Of a DNA stretch of 64,000 bases, positions 24,994 to 37,020 are shown one piece after another (positions within the stretch are counted from its first letter, which is position 1; every line of letters starts with the position of its first letter). A model generated the notes under the pieces. It worked only from the letters and a program-made list of their open reading frames with translations, was not told the DNA's origin and ran no database searches. The position numbers were made by a program, and so were the translations under genes. Source of the stretch: Saururus chinensis (lineage: Eukaryota; Streptophyta; Magnoliopsida; Piperales; Saururaceae); assembly GCA_035235625.1 (NCBI GenBank), contig CP141148.1:18663057-18727056 (forward strand), given 5' to 3'.

Positions 24994-25849
24994 AGTGTTG
25001 GATTGTTACTAAATTCGTAGTTAGGATAGTTCTAGTTAATTTTAGTTTTAATTTATTTTACTTTTTAGGTTACTTTTTAGTTACTTACTTTTTATTTATT
25101 GTGATCTTATAGGTTGAGTTGAAGACCTTTCTCTCTACTTGTAATGCCCGAGATTTTTCATCACATATTCTTTGTAATTTACGAATTCTTTTTGCAATAT
25201 AACGGTTGTAAATTGGGGAAAATGATAAATACGAAACTTGTGAAAGCACTTTTATAATTTAAAACATCGCGCATCAATTTTTCCCATACAAATTTATACT
25301 CATTTAAACATTGTATGGCCAAATCAAACATCTACAGGCACTACTTGAAAACAAACGTAGGAATAAATTGCTATGATAATAGATTTTAAATATAAATCTC
25401 TCTCAGGCATCCCTAGTGCAAGTCCCATAACAGTCCATAGTCTAATCCAAATTATGAGTCCAAAAAGCATAAACACTTTAATTCTTATCTCACCTAATAT
25501 ATCATATCGTGGTACAAATAATACTAGCAGTGAGCCAAGGATACACCTGAGTCAAAAGAAATCAATCCACCACAAAAACGAGCATTCATCTCTAAGAACT
25601 CTCTCACACAAACCTGCAAATGCCTCTCGAACAACGGGGCTAAAAAATAGGGTAATGAGTATTTTTATACTTAGTAAGAAAATACCTAGTAGGGGAGTTC
25701 TAAATAGTGAATTTAGTAAGTTCATACATAGATGCATTCATACAACTCAAACATGAAGCAAACATACATATAATAATCATGCACATACGCATACAATCAT
25801 GTCAAATACATCGGATCAAACCAATCTTTCACATACACTCTTCATTAGT

Positions 25850-26140
25850 CTTACCAACTTACTCATATAATCATATACTTACTCATGCAACTTATACATA
25901 CTCGTACGATCTTACTCTTACAATCTTACACATCCTTGTACGACCTTCCTTGTACAGTCTTACTCGTAAATATACACTTACAGTTTTGCTCAGAATCATA
26001 CTCTTATAGTCTTACTCAAAAACTTACGCTTACAGTCTTGCTTAGAAATTTATGCTTACGGTCTTGCTGAGAAACATACTCTTACAGTCATACTCAGAAA
26101 CTTACACTTACTCAGAAACATACATACTCATACAGTCATA
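25850..26140 (+). repeat. CTTACTC/ACAGTCTTGCTC minisatellite in the giant LTR
   Basis: Imperfect tandem units of about 30 bases built from TACTCTTACAGTCTTACTCA-like words, at least eight in a row, with decreasing regularity towards the edges. Confidence 0.75.
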
Positions 26141-27332
26141 TGCATGCTATCGACCACTGAAGCTCATTACAATTAATAAGCTTCAGCGTCAAAATGGAAA
26201 AGAATATATCATTGAGGCATCACCTTAACCTCCAACGAGTGACTAGACGCCATGGACTTTTCTGAAGGCAAGACACACCAATGCTCAAGGGGCATAGGAT
26301 CAAATAGGCAAGAGAAGTTCCATGATACTACTTACCTGAGTGTGCAAACATGAGTACCCACACACTAGGGGTCATATAATTGCCCTCACTTTAGGGGTCT
26401 TATAGTGTCATTTCCACTCTTGGGCAGAAATTATATAGTGCCACTCTTGGGTAGAATCATACAATGCTCTCAATAAAGCATCAAACATCTGGGCTTAATA
26501 TAACACACAGATTAAATGAAAAACATACATTTCTCTCAATAGAGCATCAAACGATTGTGGCTAAATACAACACACAAACAACATTCAAAATGATAAACAC
26601 CATGGTAAGACATGAGAAATGCTCAACCTTGGCTAGCTCAGACATGGAACTTAATCCATCAAAACCCTCAGATCTTAATCTCACAATGCTATCATTAGCT
26701 TTGTTTATAATTCAAATTTGAATTAAGTTATGTGGTACAATTATGCCACAATTACTCTCCAACATACAGAGCTCCACTTATCAAAATGAAGCTGAGCCCG
26801 ATCCAAAACCCTATTTCATCAGGGTAGCAGACTTCACTTAACCCATCCATCTCATGATCATAACTCTCTGTACATCAAATCCCTACATATCATACAATCT
26901 CTACCATCCACCTTATGACTAATACATCTTACTTGGAAGTCATCAAACTAAGCTCCTTAGAGCCAACCCCAGTTATCACCCTCTTACCTATAGCTCACTT
27001 ATTATGCTTACTTTTCACTTCATAATCTGTACATTATGCTTGTACAATTATGCAACACTCTTATTGTTTGGCAATCCCCTAACCTACACTCCAATCCAAA
27101 CCGATCCTTTCCAATCCTCGCCCATCAAACTTACATTCTTTGTCTTCCGTCATACTCTTACACATCCACAACAAATCCATATGATACTCTATGTCACCTC
27201 TTACCATCCATTGCCCATACTTCTACCCCCACACACATACACATCCAATCACATAGGCATATAGCCATCATGCATACATATGTCCATCACATATACGTAT
27301 ATTATATACATACTTTTATATATATCTTACCA

Positions 27333-27490
27333 ACATACTCGCTAGCTATCACTAGCACACACATAATCCACATACGTAGCTTACTAACATACTCGCTAGC
27401 CATTACTTGCACATACATATTCTACATATGTAGCTTACCAACATACTCACTAGCTATCACTAGCACACACATATTCTACATACGTCAAAC
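27333..27490 (+). repeat. Three tandem copies of a roughly 55-bp unit
   Basis: Each unit has ACATACTCGCTAGC followed by ACATA(C/T)GTAGCTTAC. Starts near 27,335, 27,388 and 27,443. It lies in the giant LTR. Confidence 0.8.
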
Positions 27491-29439
27491 ATACTTATAG
27501 CTCACATGCATGTCATATGCATTTCAACATAGCATAATTTATTCTCTTACATCATGCAAACGGATTATGATTTAACATCCAAAGCATTAAATCATATAAT
27601 CCTAGCATGCTGCTACACATTCAAAGCATGTTATCACAAAATTATGAGTTCAAAGCTCTCCTACCTCGTAATCCATGATGTTTGATGGTGAGCACATGAT
27701 GGTGTCAACATCAGTGATGAAGTTGGCAGCCAAAAGCATTGCTAAGATGAGGGTTTAGGAAGTGCCGGAAATACTCATGGCTAAACGGGGTGAACAAATC
27801 AATGTAGCAATATCTGTGATCCACAGAGGAACACTAGGGGTGGTCGGGAGAAAGGTCATGCCAATGAGTGGCAGGTGCGACTGGAAGTCAAGGTGTACTC
27901 ACTGAAGGTTAGTCGGTAGCTGAGAAGTACTCAACCGGCCAAAAGACATCGAAATCAGCCATGGACAGGACTCAATTGCATCGATTTCATATCTACAAGG
28001 GCCCACAATAGGGTGGAGGACATGGGGTGATGCTCGAAGATGGAGGAGAGGTGAAGGAGGGCTCTAATGTCAACTCCTTTCGGTGGCAGAGCTAGCCGAT
28101 GGTCAAGCTGCGCGAAAAATGACACCTGAATCCTAATCGCACATGTTGCCACATGCACGCATGGCCAAAGGGTGGGGAGAGGGCTATCAGTGGATCCAAA
28201 GACAACTCTAGGCCCACAAGGCCATCAGAGCTACGGCCAAAATGTGGTGGCTAACCTAAGCAGCGACATCACCGATCGCCACCCACAACCAACACATGTG
28301 GTGCGGGCGGCTATGCATCAAGCATGGTAGAGGGAAAAGGGATGTCTCAGGGGCAAGAAATGTGGAGTAAAGGCCATGGTGAAACAAGGCAGACCCAAGG
28401 CTGGCCGGAGGCCAATCGGCCTCCGGTGGCAACATAATGGCAAAACGGCCACAAAGGGTCATACGAGTAAGACCCAAATCGAGCATAAGGGAAAAATAGG
28501 ACAATATGGGCAAAGTGGGGTCAGGAATTGTAACCCCCAATCAACACCAAGTTGAGGTAGGCTAGACTAGGCTAGGGGGTGGCCATACCTTTGCCAACCC
28601 AAGGAGACCAGAAGGAGGTGATCAGGAGGCTAAATGATGACCGGAAACACACCGATCTCTAAAAATATACCAGACAGTGAGAAGAACAAAAACCAAAAAA
28701 AGTACAGGCAGCTCACAAAGGAGCAAGGAGAGCATGGTGGTGGCTCTAGCCAGTGCCTATGATATCCTAAAGGTCGGACGAAGATGTCTAGTTGAGGGTG
28801 GCAACAAACGAGGGAAAAATTGACCTACTATGGCCCAAAAACGAATTTAGAAGGTGAGAAAAATGAGGAAAAGACTAGTACCTTGTGGAGGAGCAAGGAG
28901 GACATGGCAGCAGTCATAGTTAGTACCAACAGACTCATGGCGGTAATGCGAAGTGGATCCCAACAAGAACTAGAGGAATAACCGGAAACTCTCTTGGGTT
29001 TCTCTCATTCTTATTGGTCGTCTGGAATATTTCTGGGCATCCTAAACTTTATGGAATGCATTGACCGATTCCATATTTTATACATCTTTTTTTTTGTTTA
29101 CACGTCGTATATCCAAAATTCATGCCAAAAGCGTGTGTCAAGGCCCACAGCTTATGACTATGCCCCATACCTGACTCTATGGGTATAATACTAAGGTCAA
29201 ATATGCAAATATAAAGATGCTGAAGCGTAACATTTTCTCACAAAAAATGATAAAAAAATAGCAGGAAAATCACAAAAAATCATAGAAAAATTAGGGACAT
29301 TACACTACTACTATGGCTACTAGGCAATGTCGGCAAGTATACTTCTTCTGTTTGGTTTGCAAGATCTCCTTCTCTCTCTATTCTTAGCTTCGTTTTCCCT
29401 TCGTTTTTACTTACTCTTTCCCTTTTTACACTTTAGATT

Positions 29440-30250
29440 GTGTGTTGTGTTTGTGTTGTATACTTGGTCATGGCTCCTTGCTCCCCCTATTAACACCACT
29501 TGACCTTGAGCCCGACCAAATGCCTAGGAGAGCAAAGTTACCCTCGACCTTCATCTCTACCCACTCTCCCACCATGTCTACCACATCTACCACTACTTCT
29601 CCTACCACTCCTACTATCACAATGGTTGAACATCAATTAGTCGATGCACCTCTCAAAGCCCTATGGGAGTATTACACTCCTAATGAGTACATCTCTCCTT
29701 CATGCATAATGTTGCCAATGGTCACCACCCAAAATTATGATATTAAGCCAAAATGTCATTCAAATACTTCCATCTTTTGATGGGCTTAACAATGGAAACC
29801 CATATAGGCACCAATGACTTCTTGAAACTATGCACAATTTTAAGCTGTCAGACTTTAGTTTATCTTTAGCTAACTTGACCAATGAGGCTGTCAGACTTTA
29901 GTTTTTCCCTTTCAAATTGAAAGATAAGCTAAAGAATGACTCTACTCATTAGAACTGGACACCATAACAACATGGGCATAAATGCAAGAATAGTTCATCA
30001 AAAAGTATTTTCCCATAGGCAAAACTAACTAAATGAGAAAGGCCACAACCACTTTTTACCAACTTCCCACTGAACAATTAAATGAGAGTTGGGATAGACC
30101 TAAGGACCTTAGGAGGCATCCCCATGATGCTATCTTTAATTGACAATTAGTGCAACACTTCTATGAGGCTCTTACTGAACAAAACTGCCACCTTTTGAGT
30201 CGGATTTCACCCATACAAGAGGCATTCTTAGCTAATTTAAGGGCGTGGAA
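29440..30250 (+). pseudogene. Athila-like gypsy gag fragment (plus)
   Basis: An open frame at 29,442-29,780 carries a Ser/Thr-rich stretch and then ISPSCIMLPMV followed by NYDIKPKC, the N-terminal block of Athila gag (PSCI-LP ... FDIKPGVIQLLP). After a frameshift the minus-stop series LPSFDGLNNGNPY and FFPFKLKDKLKN at 29,770-29,945 continue gag, and a trace of the RxNALR/CPHHG region follows to about 30,150. It belongs to the element with 5' LTR 23,629-24,968. It has several stops and is not functional. Confidence 0.75.
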
Positions 30251-30299
30251 TGGACATATGCCCCAAAGAGAGAGAAATTGCCATAACTGGGAGGAGGAT

Positions 30300-30710
30300 T
30301 TGACTTTAGCTGTCAGGCAGTATCGAGAGAAGTCGCCCAGAGTAAGGGGAGGCTCCATCCTCCACTAATGGGCCACATAAGGTGAAAAACATCCCTTGGT
30401 AAGGGGAGGTTATGTCTGTTGCCTAAGGGCACTAAAAGAGAAGTGTCTTTGGGTAAGTGGAGGTTTTGTATGCTACTTAAGAGCACGGAAAGAGAGACAT
30501 GTCTCTAGGTAAAGGGAGGTTTTGTTTGTCGCCTATGGCTACGTAGAGAGAAAACTATCTATGGGTAAGGGGAGGTTCTCTATGCCATCTTCAGGTGTGT
30601 AGAGAAAGAAATGCCCCAGGCATGGGGAGGTTTTGTATGATGTCTTCAAGCATGAAAAGTGAGATACGTCTCCGGGTAAGGTGAGATGAGCACTTAGAAA
30701 GGGGAGTGTC
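30300..30710 (+). repeat. Tandem array of about 60-bp purine-rich units
   Basis: The word GGTAAGGGGAGGTT recurs near 30,335, 30,398, 30,458, 30,517, 30,573, 30,628 and 30,680, with GAGAGA-containing and TGCC-containing segments between. Seven units, increasingly diverged. It directly follows the gag fragment. Confidence 0.8.
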
Positions 30711-30879
30711 TGTCTATCACCTTTGGGCGCAATGTGAGAAATATTCCAGAGCAAGAAGACACTCCACTCGTTGTCTAAAAACCTGAAGGGGAGGATGACC
30801 TAAAGGAAGGAAAAACCCCAAAGACCTCTACTTCTAGAACTTCAGGTGAAAATGCTTTTCTAACCTTCTGATTTAATAT

Positions 30880-31765
30880 ATGATTATAGGATTATGTATG
30901 CACTCCATGTCGAGTCACAATTTTCTTTACATATATTTTTTCCATAAAAGTTAAAGGTTCTTCCTTCTTCAGAGGTAGAAAATGAACACTTTTGGTGAGT
31001 CAATCTACAATCACCCAAATGGATTTATGACCTTGTGATATTCTTGGCAGTCATGAAAAAAAATCCATAGTAATTTGATCTTACTTTTATTCAGGAATTT
31101 CAATTGGTTGGACAATACCAGAGGGTTTTTGATGTACGACTTTAACCTACTGACATGTTAAACACTTGGAGTCATACATTTCTATGTCCCATTTCATTTC
31201 ATTCCAACAAAAATTCCTCTTTAGGTCTTGGTACATCTTCGCTTCTCCTAGATGGATGGTCTACGAAGATCTATGTGCACCATATGATAGATCTTTTCTT
31301 AGCTCAGCCATTGTCAGAACCACCAATCTTTCTTGGAACCTTAATCCTCCATTAGAGCCTTCATTGAAATCAGGTTTTCCAAGTAATGCATGCACTTCTT
31401 CATTTTCTTTCTGAGACTCTAAAATGTGCTCAACTAACATAGATTTCACCTTTTGGTTGGCCACAAAAGTAACACTTGTTTTTCGACTGCAATCTAGGTT
31501 GAAAGCTTATCACTTCTTCCAATAATTTCGACTCTTTCACAAGCATTTAAGAAACTCTTCCTTGGGCCATGCAACAGCGCATCAGCCACCACATTTGCTT
31601 TTCCTGAGCTATACTGAATTGAATCATAATATGTAATACACTCAATCCACCGCCTTTGCCCCATGTTGAGATCACTTTGAGTGATTATACATTTTAGACT
31701 TTGGTGATCTGTAAAGACTTTAAACTTCTCTCCATACAAATAATATCTCCGAATTTTAAGGCAAA
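30880..31765 (-). pseudogene. Gypsy pol fragment: RNase H and integrase (minus)
   Basis: The frame 31,739-31,494 reads YGEKFKVFTDHQSLK, then QRRWIECI and GKANVVADAL, the end of RT/RNase H of Ty3-gypsy chromovirus-type elements. Further on (31,464-31,150) a stop-broken integrase follows: a zinc-finger-like part and GIFVGMK, then IWVIVDRLTKSAHF-like remains near 31,040-30,990. The fragment starts abruptly at about 31,765 next to a T-rich run. Many stops. It is in opposite orientation to the neighbouring gag and belongs to another element. Confidence 0.8.
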
Positions 31766-31769
31766 AACT

Positions 31770-32790
31770 ACTACTGCATCAATTTTTTTTATTTTTTTTA
31801 TGTCAAGAAGATGGGAGCTTCACATTAACCTAGGCTAACTTAAGTAGGTAGCCCTTATTATCTTTTCAAGGACAATTCCTTTGTTTTGAAAAGATAAAGT
31901 AATAGATTACACAATTGATGTCTTGTTATTAGGAATTTTTTGTGTCATAGAATCTTAGATAGAAGTCTAGCTTTAGTTCCTCTAATTTTGATCACTAAGA
32001 CTACACTAGAAACTAAACTCCTATGTTAACTTATGTCAAAGAGTTTTCTTTTAATTTCCACTCATGAAGTAGTCAAATTTAACGTCATGTATGAAAGTTT
32101 TTTAAAAACAAATAGAGAATTGCAACATCAAGAAATAAATATTAAAACTATCTCCACTCTCCTTAGTTCATCCCTTTCTTATTTAAGGTACATTAAGTAC
32201 TCTCATGGTATTTACAGCCTAAGAATAAATTAATGATCTTTAAATCAATAGGTGAACACAAATAAAAAATTGCAAATTTATATTATTAAATTAAAAACAA
32301 CCCTAATTATTTGTGTTTTTGAGGTTTTTTAATTTATTTATTGATGAAAAGAATGTGAATAAAAATAACATGAAAATAAGTCAAAATGAAACAAAGACAA
32401 AAGCATGTGTCCAAAGGTTGAAAGAATTAAATTATGGACAAAAATAATTTTTTTACGTAAAGATTTGAGCTTCTTTCGCTTTGCCTAGCCAATAAATTCT
32501 AAGGCAACCTAAGGTGGGCTTGTTTTCCCTATTAACTTGATATCCAAGGTTCTTTAAGACATCCTTTTTAATCTAAATTTGAAAAAATAATTTCCTATTG
32601 AGAAACCTTATGAGATGTGAAATGTTGTGTTTCCTTTGTAATCCATGTGCCTTTGGTTTAAGGTTTTTTATGGTGTGAATTGACTTTTTTTCTCTTCTTG
32701 TGAAAATTATTCAAGTATGAACCACTATAACTTTCTTTAGTTTTAAATTTTCTCATGACACATTGACTAAGGCATTCTATATTGTGCTTC
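31770..32790. other. AT-rich DNA without recognised gene
   Basis: T-runs at 31,778-31,800 and 32,440-32,455. No frame longer than 66 codons, no domain. Probably decayed internal retroelement sequence, since copia gag remains follow at 32,800. Confidence 0.4.
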
Positions 32791-32799
32791 ATGGTTTGA

Positions 32800-33310
32800 A
32801 TTTATCCCATTGAGGACTTACGATTTCACTCTTATGATGTCCCTTCCATAATTAGATTAAGGCCTTGATTTTTAGGAATTTCTTTTGGTTTTGGCATATA
32901 ACCATACTTTTTAGGATATATGGGTTTTTGATAAACTTAGTGACACCCTGAGAACTAATGGAATTTGACTCTCTAAACCCTAGTCCTTGTTTTTCACTAC
33001 TATTTTGTGTCACATATAAAATCTTATCTAATTTCTTTTTCCTAAAGTAAAAATATTATAAGTTTTCTTTAGAAGCCTTTAAATTATTACCTAGATCATC
33101 AATTATTTTCAATTATAACTTATTTGTCTCAAACTTCTCATGAACTTCATTCTCTAAGAATTTAATTTTATCTAAAAGCTTACTTTTATCAAATTTGAAG
33201 GTATCAAACTTATCATTAGTGGAGTTATGATCATTCTCTAAAGATGTATATTTCTTTATCTCTTTCTCAAGGTCACTCTTCAAAACAACTAAACAAGTTC
33301 TAGCAAACAT
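32800..33310 (-). pseudogene. Copia gag linker with coiled coil, decayed
   Basis: The frame 33,310-33,113 is a Lys/Glu/Leu-rich coiled-coil-like segment (SLENDHNSTNDKFDTFKFDK, KIKFLENEV). Stop-broken frames continue to about 32,800. This matches the region after the zinc knuckle in Sire/Maximus gag (compare 8900-9060). No intact protein remains. Confidence 0.5.
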
Positions 33311-33589
33311 ACAAAATCACCAAATACACACCTTTCGGAAAATTGAGCAAATTTAGCACAAAGCAAGTGAATCATGCATGCATAAGATGATAGATTTCAT
33401 AAAAAAATTAGCATGAGTAATTGATCAATATTTTCAGCTATCAATTAAGAGTTAATCATTCTTATCAACCTAGCAGATAAACAAAGTGCTCTTAAAACTA
33501 GTATTTCAAACAAAATAATAATTAAAAGTTTTGGCCTCTATACACAGGAATTTGTTTACATGGCAGAAATAATAAAAACTTAAACTTTA

Positions 33590-33765
33590 AGCACATTCAT
33601 GATCAATCCATCAAACTATCAAATCACAAACATGTAAAAGACATAAGGATTTAAAGGGGAAAACTCAAACTATGGTAAAAAACCATCAACAAACCAACAA
33701 GGCATAATCAATGTACTATTAAGCAAGACTTCTTATAAGAACAAAACAAACCACGAACCTCTATT
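33590..33765 (-). mobile_element. Copia LTR, left piece
   Basis: Similar to 18,870-19,030 (blocks around CATGTAAAAGACATAAGGA, GGAAAACTC and AACTATGGTAAAAA). It is cut at about 33,765 by a gypsy fragment and appears to resume at 35,069. Confidence 0.5.
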
Positions 33766-34940
33766 GTGACACATTAGAATTTGTCTTATTAACTTTTTCA
33801 AAAACATTAGCATCTTCCAATGATTGGGCATTTTAACCTAGTCCATCAAAATAGTTTCATGTTTCATCAGGTTATTTACTAAAAACCTCTCATTACACAT
33901 TATTTCAATAAATTAATGCATTTGAGAGATTAATTCATTATAAAAGAAAATAATTATATGTCATGTTTCACATCCATGATGTGAACATAACAACAAAAGT
34001 TCTTTAAATCACTCCAAACATTGAAAAAAGTGTCATCTTCTTTTTGTGAAAAATTCATAATAATGTTTCTTTGTGTATTAGTTCTATGGATAGGGAAAAA
34101 CATTTTTAATTTTTTTTTTACATTTCTTGTCATGTTTTTGTGGATCTTGGCTTCAAAGATTTCAACCAATTTTTTCTTTTTTTAAAGAAAATAAAAAGAG
34201 TTTTAACATAATAACATCATTAAAAATATTTTGGTTTAGCAAGGTTGCACAAACCTCTTCAAACTCTTTTCAATGTAAATATGGGCTTTTCAAGTCTAAG
34301 CCAAGGAATTTTGGCAGTAATTGAATCACTTTTGGTTGGAGATCAAAACTACCAACATTAATTGGAAAAATCATGGAAGAATGGGAATTTATTCTAGTTG
34401 GTTGCAAATAATCACAAAAGGTATTAACTTGTTAAATAATTTTCACTTCAATAGAATAATTATTACCTCTGCCCTCATTTATAGTGTTTAAAGAAAGAGA
34501 AAACTTACAAAAATTGAGAAAAACATCAACAGCTTTTAAGCAATCATCACTTTGGTCATGTTGCCATGAATGCATAAAAGGAAATAATTTATTTTTTTAG
34601 AAAGATGCTAAAACAAAAGAATCAGCAAAGTAAAACTAAAAGAAATAATCTACGGATTAACAAAAACACAAATATGTAATTCAAATTTGATATCTAAAAA
34701 AATCCATAAAAATGTCTATTAACTAAGAGAAGTGGAATGGAACTGCACGGAATGAATCAAACAGTCTTCTGTAATTCTTTAAGTAATGACAAACCCAAGA
34801 GACCTTTCTTATTGAGTTCCTTCCATGATCCTTCTTCCTAATACTCTTACTTTCAAACAAAAGAAAAAGAAAGAAAACAAAAAAAATGAATAGGGAGAAT
34901 ATTTTGTAATTGGTGTTCTAGTCACACATTCAAATTTACG
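33766..34940 (-). pseudogene. Athila-like gypsy gag and leader, decayed
   Basis: Colinear with 13,780-14,910 and with 290-763 plus 2222-2850. The minus frame 34,169-33,954 still shows the FFPIHRTNTQRN and VHIMDVKHD remnants of the gag core (PTHRTNT... CPHHGYE in the intact copy). Stops and a T-run at 34,107-34,120 disrupt it. Confidence 0.8.
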
Positions 34941-34942
34941 GC

Positions 34943-34956
34943 AGTGACGCCAAAAA
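34943..34956 (-). promoter_or_regulatory. Primer binding site remnant
   Basis: The minus strand reads TTTTTGGCGTCACT just before the LTR start TGCTACATC (34,959). One base differs in the GGCGCC core. Confidence 0.65.
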
Positions 34957-34958
34957 CT

Positions 34959-35068
34959 TGCTACATCTAAGCTATTGATTTATTTAAGTAAACAAAAGCT
35001 TAGAGTTGTTTTAACTTGAAAGCGTACAAGTTGTTGTATAATACAAGGTTGAATTTACAAGGATTGTA
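34959..35068 (-). mobile_element. Truncated Athila-like 5' LTR (110 bp)
   Basis: Only the first 110 bp of the LTR seen at 2869-4135 and 21,147 are left, from TGCTACATCTAAGC to ACAAGGATTG. The copia LTR sequence follows at once, so the rest was deleted or never inserted. Confidence 0.7.
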
Positions 35069-35680
35069 TAGACTCCTAAAATAACTAGAATTAAAGATAT
35101 CCAAGTTTGGAAGAACTCTGTTATGTAATCCTAAACTAGGCAACTATATAATTAAACAATTGATCTTTTCATACGGTGATTGATTGTTCTTTGAACTTTT
35201 CAATTCTAGTACCTAGATCAATCGATCCTTCACAGAAAAAGATCTATTGATCATGTTATTGTGATGGATGAAACACATCACTTGATCTATTAATCAAACG
35301 ATCGTCCAACTTGGTGTTTACTAAAATTCTCAAAAGCAATCGATTTCTTTTGCACACTTTTGTGATTTTTACTAATTTTCTCCAAAATACTCAAAAACAC
35401 TCCCCAAGATTATTTCAATGAAAACTTGGGTGTTTTGTGTATGTGAGTGTGTGTTAATTTTGCCTTGAAAAATGCCACTTTGAATAGTCTTCAGTCTTGA
35501 ACTTTTAGAAGCCATCACCTCCTATTTTTCAAGTCTTCACATTTTAATTTCAACTCAATCACATTACTAATCTTATAAAATCTTTAAGACTCAAACATGT
35601 ATTGTGTTTTGACATAGTTTTGTTCAATGAAATTCAGCCAATTACAAAACAAATCCCCATATGTTCAAATAGGGGATAGT
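35069..35680 (-). mobile_element. Copia (Sire/Maximus-like) LTR, right piece
   Basis: Colinear with 19,480-19,912 (AATCCTAAACTAGG block, a tract with GATC-rich words, AATTTTACC-like and GACATAGTTTT blocks). The end near 35,680 (AATCCCCATATG) corresponds to the LTR start and polypurine side of that copy. Confidence 0.6.
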
Positions 35681-35689
35681 CTCTTAGGT

Positions 35690-36284
35690 TGGTTTTTGTT
35701 CTCACCTTTCTCGTCTTTCAGATGCGTAGCATGACCCTGTCATTGCGTTAGCCCCGCCTCCTGCTTGTCCTCCATTGCGGTCGCCTCCTCTTTCACTGTG
35801 AATGCCTCTTTGTCCTTTTTGGAGCTTGTCTCATCTATTGAGGCTGATGGACATTGCTACATTTGCTTTGTTGGCCTTGTTTGTCGACACTTAGCCAAAC
35901 TAATAACTGCTTACATAACAAGATGGAGTGCCCTCTCCTACTCAGGCACTTCCGGCACTTGCTAATACTTGATGAGGGGCCATTGGCCACAGACCTATTC
36001 AACCTGCCAAAGTCTCCAGATCATCTCCATAAACTAGTACTGCAAACACAATAGCAATGAGGTTATAAAATAGGACTACCAAAATGACCCTCAAAATGGG
36101 GTAGATATGTGGGGTTATTATAGGGATGCTATTAACTATTACTATTTTAGTATTTATACAACTATAAAAAATTTATACTAATTTCTTTCTCATCCATAAT
36201 TTGAAAGAAGTGTTTGATTGGAGTTTGAAATAAAATTTACCCTCATCCTTTTCATATGCACTAGAGTAATTAAAATTTTCTTAC
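35690..36284. other. Unassigned DNA between copia remnants
   Basis: Locally GC-richer (35,720-36,010) with short overlapping frames, none with a recognisable domain. No transposon ends seen. Confidence 0.4.
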
Positions 36285-37008
36285 TATTGGGTTTGGCTTA
36301 AAAACTTATGGGAAGGGTTGTTTCCTTGGAGGGGTAAACTTATGATTTTAGAGAATAAGTTATAAACCACTTAGACCACTATATATTCTCTCTTGTTTTG
36401 CCTTCTAGATTAGTTGATGAATAAAATAACCAAAGGGAAAGGAGAGAGAGGGAGCTAAAGGGGGAAAGAAGAGAGCTTTGAATAAAGATGAAACAAGGTT
36501 GAAAAATTTTGGTTGTCAAACTCTTATAAGGTGCTTTGGAAACTATATAGTGAAAGCTCAAGTGATTTCTTTTCCCAGGGAGAAGCCAAAAATAGTGACC
36601 ACATATCTCTTACCTCTCTTAGTGTGATTTGTACGCTTTTTGTTGTTTGTTATTTCATATTCAACTTATTGCAAATTTCAGTTTACTTTTAGTTGTAGGG
36701 AAGAGTTTTTCATGCTCCACTTTAACAATGAGCCAAGCGTAAGGAACACATGGGAACCCTTTATATTTGAGATCGACAACGTACATGTTAGTGCACATTA
36801 GTGTAAGTACCACTAGTGCTAATGTGAGGAAGCATGTGTGTCGTTGATCTCACGGATGAAGGACTCCCATGTGTTCCTTGTGTTTGGCTCATTGTCAATA
36901 TGGAGCATTAAAAATGCTTCCTAGTTGTAGGTGTGGTAATTGATTGACTTGTGGAGATCTTGAGAGGGTGTTTGTTGCTGATTCTAAGACCCACTCCATA
37001 CACCAACA
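36285..37008 (+). repeat. 5' LTR of the copia element
   Basis: It starts TATTGGGTTTGGCTTA (mutated TG) and ends ACCAACA. Without the MITE and one copy of its duplication it is about 490 bp. A TATATA box lies at about 36,379-36,386 and is shared with the 3' LTR (about 41,018). Confidence 0.9.
36690..36930. mobile_element. Mutator-type MITE (223 bp) in the copia LTR
   Basis: Element 36,699-36,921 is flanked by perfect 9-bp repeats TAGTTGTAG (36,690-36,698 and 36,922-36,930). It begins GGAAGAGTTTTTCATGCTCC and its reverse complement begins GGAAGCATTTTTAATGCTCC. The inverted arms extend about 60 bp (a shared AATGAGCCAA and GGAACACATGGGA). Nine-base duplications are the mark of Mutator-like elements. 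It codes for nothing. Confidence 0.93.
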
Positions 37009-37010
37009 AT

Positions 37011-37020
37011 TGGTATCGGA
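37011..37020 (+). promoter_or_regulatory. Primer binding site (initiator-Met tRNA type)
   Basis: TGGTATCGGA, two bases after the LTR, is a one-base variant of TGGTATCAGA, the initiator methionine tRNA site of most copia elements. Confidence 0.85.

Larger units (their letters stand above)
25140..29304 (+). mobile_element. Giant solo LTR (4165 bp) of a Tekay/Del-like gypsy element
   Basis: It starts TGTAATGCCCGAGA and ends GGGACATTACA, inverted ends typical of Tekay/Del chromovirus LTRs. CTACT flanks it on both sides (25,135-25,139 and 29,305-29,309). No gag-pol lies inside. It interrupts the leader of the Athila-like element that starts at 23,629. Base composition shifts inside: AT-rich and repeat-bearing on the left, GC-rich from 27,700 to 28,980. 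Short open frames in it show no domain. A complete element with two adjacent LTRs is excluded because the two halves do not resemble each other. Confidence 0.85.

Noticed and set aside
25373-28540. Several frames of 60-150 codons in the giant LTR
   Set aside because: They lie in minisatellite or unbiased sequence, lack domains, and LTRs of this class are non-coding.
30150-30368. 72-codon frame and its antisense partner at the end of gag
   Set aside because: Mixed remnant of gag running into a tandem repeat. Both strands open by chance.
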